Shown: positions 55,766-64,000 of the stretch, one piece after another
Layout of the letters: each line of letters begins with the position of its first letter
How positions within the stretch are numbered: position 1 is the stretch's first letter
Source: Amblyornis subalaris
Lineage: Eukaryota; Chordata; Aves; Passeriformes; Ptilonorhynchidae
NCBI GenBank assembly: GCA_018881555.1
Contig: JACAXG010000130.1
Coordinates: forward strand, 716,079-780,078
Length of the DNA stretch: 64,000 bases
Direction: 5' to 3'
Translations under genes and position numbers: made by a program
Notes under the pieces: model-generated
Told to the model about the DNA's origin: nothing
Database searches by the model: none
Seen by the model: only the letters and a program-made list of their open reading frames with translations

Positions 55766-56800
55766 GGAAAGAACCCCTCGATGCTGAACAGCACCAAAAA
55801 AAACCCCGAAAAAATTCTCTATAAATGCACCTGGGCCTGCAGCTGTGTGTGACAGCAGCAGGAAATAGGTTATCCAGGGATTACACCCAATTATGAGGCA
55901 GGGATAGGAATGATTGGATGGNAAAAAAAACCAACAAGGAATGCCTTAAAACCAAAGCAGCGGCCGTCAGTTCCCAGCCCAGGTAATGGGAGCCAATGTG
56001 GTGGAAAGCAGCACAGCGTGGGTNACCGGGCACATCCCGGGAATGGCGTGGGCGGGATGCAGCCAGGCAGCTGCTCAGGCCGCCCTGTCAGGTGGATTCA
56101 GGGCAGCAGAGGGAAATGGGGATTGTTTCGCGGCGTTCCCGAAGCCTGGCGGGGAGCGGGAGCAATTAAAGCAGGCAGCCCTCGGGAAAGTGCACAACGG
56201 GCAAAAATTGAGAAATCCATTCTTCCCNCCCCAGCCCGAGGGTGAAATATGGATTTATAGCTAAGACAGAACCAGCAAAGGAAGGTCATGGGTGTATTCC
56301 TCATTCTAGAAACACTGGATAAAGGTTTCTCCCCTAAAAGCAGGAGCTGACACCAAGACACTGGATTGGAGTGTTGTGCACCCCCTTTTCTGGCTGAGAC
56401 AACAACCTCATCACCCAAGGGTGTCCCAGCCCTCACAGAGGAGTCCCCACTGTGTCTTCCCGGGGACATGGAGGCTCTGGCAGCAGNAGGAGAAACATGG
56501 ATATGAAATCCTGCTGGGAAAGCACTGACAGCAATCCCAGGACACAGCAAAGACCTGCCCCACGCTGAGCTCCCCCGTCGCCCGCTCCGANTCACCTCTG
56601 ACACCTCTCCCTCGATCATCCACTCACCCCCAGCTTCCCAAGCACNGGAATGAGGCATGGAAAATCCAGCCTGAGTTTTGAACACTCCCACAAAGGGATG
56701 GGACACAGGACAAGGAGCAGCCAAAGCTGTGGAAAGGGAGCTTGAGCTGGGGAGCTCAGAGATGTTACAGAGCTGGGGACGAAAGAGCCAAGTGACAGCA
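55766..56800. other. Unique noncoding sequence
   Basis: No gene or repeat recognised. The 248-codon - frame across 56.1-56.8 kb shows no domain, contains Ns and is not called. Confidence 0.4.
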
Positions 56801-56830
56801 ATTCTGTAATTCTGTGATTCTGTAATTCTG
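56801..56830 (+). repeat. (ATTCTGTR)n octamer microsatellite
   Basis: Three to four ATTCTGTA/ATTCTGTG units, the kind of octamer that ends CR1 elements on their sense strand. The preceding sequence is not recognisable as CR1, so the parent copy is probably decayed or lost. Confidence 0.75.
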
Positions 56831-56937
56831 CTCTGCCTACACATCCCTGTCCATGGCAGAGGGAATTGTCATTAAAATCCCCACATTTCCTTGCCAGGCT
56901 TTTGTAACAGGAAGGCAGAGCTGGAAAAGGATTTTTT

Positions 56938-57080
56938 AAACAGGCAGTGACAGGACAGGGGGAATGGTTTTAAACCGAGAGAGAGGAGATTTAGATGGGA
57001 TATTGGGAAGGAATTCCTGGCTGGGAGGGTGGGGAGGCCCAGGCACAGGTTGCCCGGAGAAGCTGTGGCTGCTCCATCCC
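56938..57080 (+). repeat. CR1 LINE fragment, 3'-truncated
   Basis: 'cagggggaatggttttaaac', 'agatgggatattgggaagga', 'cacaggttgcccggagaagc' are present, then the sequence departs from CR1 after 'ctccatccctgggaag'. Confidence 0.9.
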
Positions 57081-57129
57081 TGGGAAGTTCCTTCTCCTCC
57101 AGGTTCAGAGCCAGGTCTCCNGGACGTGT

Positions 57130-57350
57130 CTGCTCCTCAAAGGATGAGTTTATAGGACTTGACAGGGTTGGCTTTTCCCGCTGCAAAGGAAGGAAGTCAC
57201 TGGGAGCTTTCAAAAAAGAGCAGAACCATCTGGCAGCTCCCAGCTGTGGAAATATTACACACCCAATTATTTATAGAGGTACCTGCGCGGGGACGAGCTC
57301 AGCTCTTCCCACAATTACGTCAGGAAAACTCGCAAAACACATCGGGGGCT
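57130..57350. promoter_or_regulatory. Candidate regulatory element with E-boxes and MEF2 motif
   Basis: CATCTG (57228-57233) and CAGCTG (57241-57246) E-boxes lie 20-40 bp from TTATTTATAG (57267-57276), a complementary-strand MEF2 consensus. This arrangement resembles muscle or neural enhancers, but each motif is common and function is inferred. Confidence 0.32.
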
Positions 57351-58019
57351 TGGGGTTTGGGGGGGAAAACATNATTTTCTTTGCTTTTTGCAAGCTCAAA
57401 GCGGCAAAGAGTTTGTTTTCTGCTGGTGGCCTGGGCTNAAAAGGAAACCTTTGGCATGTGAAAGGCATTAAAGGGCACGGCCCNGATAATTCAGCAGCCC
57501 TTGTTTCTCCTTAAACCCACAGCAGGAACATCACAGGGAACAAACAGCCCCGGGCGTCCCCAGGGATGTTCCCAGGGAGGCGGCTCCGGCCGGCCACCCC
57601 CGAGAGCCGANTTCCAATGGGAATTGCGCCCTCAGGTCCCGGGTTTTGCGACCAGATTCCCCTTATTTGCTTTTGTTTGAATCCACGGGGAGGACCTCAA
57701 GCGGAGCTGGTTGTGGTTGGGAACCGCTGGCTCTGGAATTTCGGGATGGGGAGGGATGGCTGAGGGCAAGAACCGCGCAGAGAACTGAGGGAGGAAAACT
57801 TTCCTGGGGGCTTTGATGGAGAGAAAGCCAGGAATTTCCGCAGAAATCCCCGTTTGGGATGCCCCTGTCCTCTCATTCATCCCCAGGGAATGCCGGCACA
57901 GGGAATCCTTCCAAGGTTCAAAGGATTTAACCAGGCAGGAGGAGAGACCTGAGGGAGGGGCTGTAAATTTGGTAAAAGCTGGATAAATGCTCCCAGTCCC
58001 TTAATTATCCCAGGAGCAG

Positions 58020-58130
58020 CGATTTAGTGCCTTCGAGGGAAGTGTCTGTTTCTGGGCTTTGACAGTTAAGTGCTTGTGCATCCCAAATTACCCATTATAA
58101 ATTAATAAAGGAAATGGAAGTTAAATGAAA
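58020..58130. promoter_or_regulatory. Candidate conserved noncoding element with MEIS/NKX2-type motifs
   Basis: TGACAG (58060-58065) overlaps TTAAGTG (58066-58072), followed by 'ccattataaattaataaagg'. Directly upstream of a CR1 copy. Confidence 0.28.
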
Positions 58131-58142
58131 ATCATCCCTGTA

Positions 58143-58472
58143 CTGCACCTAAAGGGGCTCCAACAGAGCTGGAGAGGGATTTTTGACAAAGGCCTGGAGT
58201 GACAGGACACAGGGAATGGTTTCCCACTGNCAGAGAGCAGGGATAGATGGGATATTGGGAAGGAATTCCTGCCTGGGAGGGTGGGGAGGCCCCGGCACAG
58301 GTTGCCCAGAGAAGCTGTGGCTGCCCCTGGATCCCTGGAAGTGCCCAAGGCCAGGTTGGATGGGGCTTGGAGCAACCTGGGGTAGAGGGAGNTGCCCCTG
58401 TCCATGGCAGGGAGTGGGGCTGGATGGGATTTAAGGTCCTTTCCAACCCAAACCACTCCTGGATTCCGTGAT
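58143..58472 (+). repeat. CR1 LINE fragment, 3' end
   Basis: 'aaaggggctccaacagagct', 'gatgggatattgggaaggaa', 'aggttgcccagagaagctgt', 'cttggagcaacctggggtag', and tail 'cctttccaacccaaaccact'. Confidence 0.95.
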
Positions 58473-59607
58473 TTGCAAGTTATGGAAGCGCAGAGATGAT
58501 GAATTCGCCCGTCAGCTGAACCAATGTAGGAGGAAATGTTCCCATGTTTTATAGNAAAACGTCTTAGAAATGAAAACAGTCATTTTTACCCCTTTTCCTT
58601 TCTCATTTTGCACAAAGAAAACTTGCAGCCAAGCCCACTTTCCAAGAATAAATGTTATCTCAGTTTTTAAATGAGAAATTAAANTCTTGTCAGCCCTGGG
58701 AGACTGGGAAGGAAAGTTACGTGATAATACCACAGGAGACTGAAGGCTGGGAAAAGAAGGGGGCTTAGTCAAATGGTTTAAAAACACAGTNTTAGGTACT
58801 GACAAGCTCTTACAAACACCGGGCCAATGTGATGGCTCATAAAAATTCAGCTTTCTTAGCCTAATGCATTGCAGACAGCAGCAGGGACGGATTAAATCCC
58901 AACCAGGATTCGGGCAGAATGAGGGAAAACCAGAAAAGAGGCTTCTCCTTCCTTTCAGTGCCCANCTTTGTTTCATTCTGTGACGCAGAAGAGAGCTCAG
59001 CCATAAAAAAAANCCCTTTTGTTATTAATATTATTAACTCCTGCCACGGGATGTAGTTTTCTCCTGGTGCCTGTGGACCACGACCCGCAGGCTTTGCTCT
59101 TCCCATACCCCCACTCCCGGGAATTCCATCCCCTCGTGCAAAGGTGTGCGAGCAGCAGATGGAGGGCTGGGCTCCGGCACCGTGTCCTACCTGTCAGCAT
59201 TCCAACACTTTAAAGGCATCAAATCCCTCCATCTGCTCCCGCAGCCTGTGCTTTACAGACNAGCAGGGATTGTTGTTTTTAATAAATGAGTGAAAAGTGG
59301 CTCTGTGGACCCGAGGCCGGGGCTGGCTCACGGTCTCCGCTGGCAATTTTCTGCCCGTGTTTCCCGACATTCCCCGAGATCTCGGATGTTTGTATCGGAA
59401 AGCTGCTCTCAGGACGAGTGGAATGCACTTTCTCACGTTCCCTCCTTCATTTCTGCTTCATCCCAATTATATAGACGTGGAATGTGTGTGATGGTGAAAG
59501 GGACAAGCAGGAGGTGCTTGGGATTCAGGTTTGAAAAATCCTTCTGTGTTTGTAAACTGAGCAGGGCAGTGTGTGAGGGGGTGATTCTGGTCAATCTTTC
59601 CTGCTGC
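58473..59607. other. Unique noncoding sequence
   Basis: AT-rich to about 58870, then mixed. 'gttattaatattattaactc' at about 59020 is AT-rich. No gene or repeat recognised. Confidence 0.4.
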
Positions 59608-59860
59608 AGAATCACAGAATCCAAGAATAATTTGGGTTGGAAGGGACCTTAAAGCTCATCTATTCCACCCCCCTGGCACCTTCCACTATCCCAGGCTGCT
59701 CCAAGCNCCGTCCAACCTGGCCTTGGACACTTCCAGGGATCCAGGGGCAGCCACAGCTTCTCTGGGCAACCTGTGCCAGGGCCTCCCCACCCTCNCAGCC
59801 AGGAATTCCTTCCTATCTCCTCTAAATCTCCCCTCCTTTAACTCAAAACCATTCCCCCTC
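59608..59860 (-). repeat. CR1 LINE fragment, 3' end
   Basis: 'aatttgggttggaagggacc', 'cactatcccaggctgctcca', 'cttggacacttccagggatc', 'ctctgggcaacctgtgccag' and 'cctttaactcaaaaccattc' form the complement of a nearly complete CR1 3' body. A deletion removes part of the 'gtccctgcccatggcagg' segment. Confidence 0.94.
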
Positions 59861-60769
59861 GTCCCACCACCAGAATAAACCCATATCAAAACGCATCTTC
59901 CCCTTTTTTTTTGCAGGAACCACAGTTTTCCGCCTCATAACCCACGGCAAGTCCATAAAAATCACCCTTTCCGGTGATGTTCCCACCTTCCCTCCGCCGT
60001 CCCACGGCAGGAGTGGGCAAACCGGGTGCAAACAGGCAGGATTTCCCCGGATTTCTTGCCATCAAACGGCACCAGAATTTAGCATACATTACCGGCGCGG
60101 GCTCTAAATCAAAGCAGCATTTCTCAATACATTATTTATGATGAATCAATTATTAACGGAGGTAGCTTTTTCCCCCCCTAATAAATTATTATAAACTCTG
60201 CTGTAACACGCTGTACCAATATGTACTCTATAAATAATGCCANGGGTTTCAGTTTATGAGGGCTTTCAAGCAGCTCCCCGAGACGTTTCCCGTCGCGGGT
60301 CCTGGAGCTNTGCGCTCGCTGCAGGTTCGACCAATCCAAGCTCCTCATTGCAGGTCCTTTATTTGTTGGGAGCCAGATCCTTCCATAAATCACCTGGTAA
60401 ATATCTGTATTATTTGCACAGCAGTGTGGGGGTTTGTATCACTGGGAAGAGGAAACNTTTTTCTCGACGATTTTTCTGCACTCTCTTCTTCAGCGCCAAA
60501 TTTTCTCCTTGTTTCTTGGTGTTTCTTATGTTTTGATTTTTTTTTTCTGTATTTTTAGATCCAGCACAGTGGGCCTGGCTTCGCTGTGGTGTCCCAGCCA
60601 CAACCTTGTGGCTGCTCCTTGCTGAGTGAGGGGGGCTTGGATGTGGCTCTGGTTTTGGGGTCCTCCCCAGAGCCCTTGTGAGGAGCAGAAGAATCTCCAG
60701 AACCTCAGTGCAGGAGGATAAATAAATACCAAAGCTGCCATGGGGGTGTGGGGGCTCCTCTCCCTCCTA
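59861..60769. other. Unique noncoding sequence
   Basis: No gene. Contains the candidate element at 60060-60260. Confidence 0.4.
60060..60260. promoter_or_regulatory. Candidate conserved noncoding element
   Basis: A dense AT-rich block: 'tacattatttatgatgaatc', 'aattattaacggaggtagc', 'ctaataaattattataaact' and CTATAAATAA (60228-60237, MEF2 consensus). TGATGAATCAAT resembles PBX/MEIS-HOX sites. It is non-repetitive despite low GC. Confidence 0.33.
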
Positions 60770-60942
60770 GAATCGTAAAATGGGTTGGGTTGGAAGGGAT
60801 ATTTAGGATTATCCAGTCCCAGGATTATCCGCTATCCCAGGCTGCTCGAAGCCACATCCAACTTGGCCTTGGACACTTCTAGGGATGGGGCAGCCACAGC
60901 TTCTCCAGGCAGCCTGTGCCAGGCCCTTCCCACCCTTGTGGT
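60770..60942 (-). repeat. CR1 LINE fragment, 3' end
   Basis: 'tgggttgggttggaagggat', 'ctatcccaggctgctcgaag', 'cttggacacttctagggatg' and 'cttctccaggcagcctgtgc' show a more diverged CR1 copy. Confidence 0.9.
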
Positions 60943-61567
60943 AAATCGTAATAATCACAGACAATAGTAATCATAAAAAAATTCCCAAAAAACACGCAAC
61001 AATTCCCTGGTGGGGCCTGGATATAAGAACAGGGTGTCTGGTAACCAGCACCCCAAACCCTGAACACGTCAGGGTTGAACCCTCTCTGCTTCCACAAAGG
61101 GACTGGGGGTGGCTGCATCCATCCCAGAGCACTCACTCAGCCCCGTGACCCCACAATTCCACGGGAAAACCCACGTGGAATCCTCGACGAGCAGCCCTGT
61201 GGNATGTCAGATTTACCCTCTCCAACATCCTCATTAATTTCCTTCACAAACACAAAGGCCCAGCCTCTGTCTGGCCTGAATGCACACGTTCCCAGTGTGC
61301 CAGGAGCAGTTCCAAAGGCTCCCATTCCCTGATGTTTCCGTGGCGGTGGCGGAGACCGCTGGGAGAGCCGCAATCAAAATTCAGCCTTTATCTTCATATC
61401 AAAGCTCTGGGAGAGATTCGTTTCCATTTTAATGCCTCTCTTCTCCTACTTTTCCTCATTTTGGGTTTAATCACCCCATCTGCATTTAAAGGGCGAGCGA
61501 ATTCCCTGCTTTCAGCTCGCTTCCTGATGTGCCGTGGTGATCCATGGGATGCACCACAGACCTACAT
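60943..61567. other. Unique noncoding sequence
   Basis: Nothing recognised. Confidence 0.4.
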
Positions 61568-61735
61568 CCCAGAGAAGCTGTGGCTGCCCCTGGATCCCTG
61601 GGAGTGTCCAAGGCCGGGTTGGACGGGGCTTGGAGCAACCTGGGATAGTGGAAGGTGTCCCTGCTCATGGCAGGGGTGGAATGGGATAATCCTTAATGTT
61701 CTTCCCAACCCATTTTATTATTCCATGATCCATGT
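61568..61735 (+). repeat. CR1 LINE fragment, 3' end
   Basis: 'cagagaagctgtggctgccc', 'agtgtccaaggccgggttgg', 'cttggagcaacctgggatag', 'gtgtccctgctcatggcagg', tail 'attattccatgatcc'. Confidence 0.93.
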
Positions 61736-62324
61736 AACTCCCGGAGAGAGCTGCAATATTCCAGGGTCTCTATGACAACGATGAGAAGCCCGGGCTGGCT
61801 GTCACTGTGTTTCCTCCGTGTTTCCCNTCAGGGAGGAATATTCCCCCTCCACCACTTCCTAAATCCCTCTCTGCCCGTTGCAGACCTGGAATGTGTGACT
61901 CCCACGACTGTGGGGGTGACCGGAAGGAAAAACCTCCTCTTTTCCCGGTAATAACAAGCTCATTCCTGGAGACCTGCGCAGGAGCTGTGTCCGTGGCTGC
62001 CCGGGTGACCGTGGTGGCACAGCTGTCCCCAGTGTGTGGCCTCCAGCTGGACGTGACCAACCCTCCCATGGTCCCGCTCCAAGGAGGGCTCCANACCTGT
62101 GTTCCCAGGACTGCTAAGACCCCTGGATTGCCATTCCCCATGGAACAGTCCATGGGTCAAAGACCTGCCATGATGCCAAGGGACACCAGAGCATTCCCAC
62201 TCCAGGAACAGCCTTCCNGGCTTCTGGCAAAGCTGCATCCACCTGTTTAATCCATTTGGATTTTGCCACATGCTCCTACTTTTCCTTGCCCTTCCATGCT
62301 GGCNGTGCCCACAACAGGGGATCA
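61736..62324. other. Unique noncoding sequence
   Basis: No gene or repeat recognised. Confidence 0.4.
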
Positions 62325-62375
62325 CACTTGATCCTTAAGGCCCTTTCCAATCCCAACCATCCCAGGATTCCACGG
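62325..62375 (+). repeat. CR1 LINE fragment, tail only
   Basis: 'cttgatccttaaggcccttt', 'ccaatcccaaccatccca', 'ggattccacgg' match a CR1 terminus. Confidence 0.7.
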
Positions 62376-62800
62376 CGCCTCTTTGTTTCCAACGGGAACG
62401 ACTCGGAGCCGCTTTTTCCNCGGCAGGACCCCCGGGATAGCGCGGGTGGAAGGGGACATCCCCCAGCAGGCACGGGAATCATTAAATCGGGGCGGTTCCG
62501 GAGCGGAGCCGCGGGGACGGGGGAGGATCTCGCCCGGTAACGAAGGAACGGCGGGAACCTCGATTTGTTTTCCGTAACGAACAGGAGGTTAAGAGAGGAT
62601 CCGCCGGCAGCCTCTAATTACTTCTGGAATTTGAATGTGATAATGGAGGGCTCCCTGGCCGGGCAGATGAAAGCGCACGCAGCCCGGTGCCTGCAAGATT
62701 AAAATTCAGCTTGGAATTAAAAGCACCTTTTGAGCCGTGTGGGTTATTAAACGCTGAAACGACCGCTGGAGAAATCTTCTCATTTGGAGAGGGTTTGGTT
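62376..62800. promoter_or_regulatory. CpG-rich block passing into AT-rich element
   Basis: CpG-rich from 62380 to about 62600 ('ggttccggagcggagccgcg'), then 'cctctaattacttctggaat', 'gattaaaattcagcttggaa' and 'gggttattaaacgctgaaac'. No coding frame stands out. Candidate regulatory DNA by texture. Confidence 0.33.
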
Positions 62801-63497
62801 TTGGTTTTTTTTTTCCCCTTTTCCAAACCGAAAGCTTTTAGTTCAAATAGCAAAGTCCCCAGGCGTGTTTTACACGGGAGTTCGGGCCGGATAATCGCGG
62901 TGGCTTCTGCCCTCCTTTTACGCTCTGCTCATCAACCGACGATTTTGTCGGCAAACGCGGAGAATTCCTCCGGCGCGGTGTCACCGGAGGTAAGCAGCAA
63001 CGAGGAATTGAGGACTGTGTCCGTGCAACGCCCTGGATGTGGCAGGAATCACCTGGGAGTGACTGNTGGGTGTTGTCAGCAAATCCCTGAGGTGTTTTTC
63101 CACCTGGATATTGGAAGAAGGTGCTGGGACAGCCAAGGGTTGGTGGCCATGGGCGCGCCCTGGGGACGGGCTCAGCTGGAGACAGGAGCAGGAGCCGGAG
63201 AACCACGAGGAGGCTGGAGAAAATCCCATTTAGAGCCTTTCCAGCATTAAGCCTGNGCTGCCCACATCCAGAAGAACAAATCCGCAGGGATCTGGGTCCT
63301 TCGGAATGCTCTGCATTTATTTTTACAAAGCTGCTGCTTGTTCCAGTGCTGCAAATTTAGATTCAATGCCCNGGATGGACTCCTGACCCATCCCAGTTTG
63401 ATGCCAGAACTTCACATGACAACTTCCACCTTATTTGGAATTATATCCCCATTTCAGTGCTGGAGTAACCCAAGCAGAGATGAATTTTCCCTGCCCG
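62801..63497. other. Unique noncoding sequence
   Basis: A T run at about 62806-62815. Otherwise nothing recognised. Confidence 0.4.
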
Positions 63498-63573
63498 TCC
63501 TGAGGGCTGGAGCCCCTCTCTGGAGCCAGGCTGGGAGAGCTGGGAATGTTCAGCTGGAGAAGAGGAGCATGGA
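63498..63573 (+). repeat. CR1 LINE fragment, internal
   Basis: 'gagggctggagcccctctct', 'ggagccaggctgggagagct' and 'gggaatgttcagctggagaa' match the ORF2-end region of the CR1 at 8.6 kb. Both ends are lost. Confidence 0.85.
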
Positions 63574-64000
63574 GTGTGCTATCCATCTCCAGCTGCTCCC
63601 CAATGTCCATGATCCTCCAAGTGCCACCCTAACACTTCATCAGGTTTTATTTTACTCGGCAGGAAACTCCTTTTTCTGCCCGTTTTAATTTGCTTTGCAT
63701 CCCAACTAATTCTTATTTGAGCACCTGGAACGAGGAAAAAATAAAAGGAGATTTTCCTTCTGTTTGTCCCTTCCTGATATCCAAAATACCACACTTTATC
63801 AAACATGGGAAGTAAAACAGCTCCATCCAGTTCAAATGTCCCAATTCCTTCAGCAAGGTGACAGCAGAAATCCCCCAAAGCGTGTTCCTCACTCCCTGTC
63901 CCCTTCCCAGACGTCTCGGGACAGACATCCCAGTGATCCCTGAAAATCGAGGTGACACCCTCTCTGTTATCCATCGTTTTGTGCATTTTTGAGGAGAACA
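63574..64000. other. Unique noncoding sequence to window end
   Basis: No gene or repeat recognised. Confidence 0.4.

Larger units (their letters stand above)
57081..58142. other. Unique noncoding sequence
   Basis: No gene. Two candidate elements are listed separately. Confidence 0.4.

Noticed and set aside
19811..60237. Apparent enrichment of MEF2 consensus sites (19811, 29363, 43958, 53896, 57267, 60228)
   Set aside because: The degenerate consensus is expected about four times in 64 kb of even base composition, and more in AT-rich blocks, so six matches are not enrichment.

Overview
The window reads as vertebrate, almost certainly avian, nuclear DNA, and more likely passerine than not (inference). 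The only abundant interspersed repeat is the bird LINE CR1. I count about 38 fragments on both strands, roughly 7-8 kb by adding my intervals. CR1 is recognised from its ORF2 C-terminus, its 3' body (segments such as GGTTGCCCAGAGAAGCTG and CCCTGGAAGTGTCCAAGGCC) and its tail (TTCCAACCCAAACCATTC, then ATTCTATG-type octamers). I see no Alu, L1 or MIR-like sequence, no bacterial gene organisation, no rRNA and no convincing tRNA. Scattered single-base Ns look like ambiguous base calls, not assembly gaps.

I find no protein-coding gene. The open frames on both strands are short or of chance quality, match no family I recognise, and often run through CR1 copies or simple repeats. The only coding remnants are decayed pieces of CR1 ORF2 (near 8.7 kb on +, near 28.7 kb on -). 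The window is best described as intergenic or intronic.

Layout. 0-8.6 kb is mostly unique, with a CpG-rich patch near the start and one CR1 near 1.2 kb. 8.6-16 kb has a long CR1, a 64-bp tandem duplication, a unique stretch with a FOX/SOX-like motif cluster near 12.1 kb and a compound AT microsatellite at 15.0 kb. 18-20.6 kb holds a 22-bp perfect palindrome and a CpG-rich block containing a 12-bp-arm inverted repeat. 21.9-31 kb is CR1-rich and includes a mosaic CR1 and an inverted CR1 pair. 31-44 kb alternates CR1 fragments with unique blocks and has a 19-bp minisatellite at 33.05 kb. 44-64 kb has more CR1 pieces separating AT-rich, homeodomain-motif-rich blocks (46.6, 48.9, 50.8, 52.6, 57.2, 60.1 kb) and CpG-rich blocks (53.9, 62.5 kb).

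The blocks called 'candidate conserved noncoding element' were chosen only by sequence texture (TAAT cores, little simple repetition, contrast with their surroundings). Conservation cannot be seen in one sequence, so their confidence is low. If real, they would suggest regulatory DNA of a developmental gene outside the window. I found no convincing new multi-gene system.
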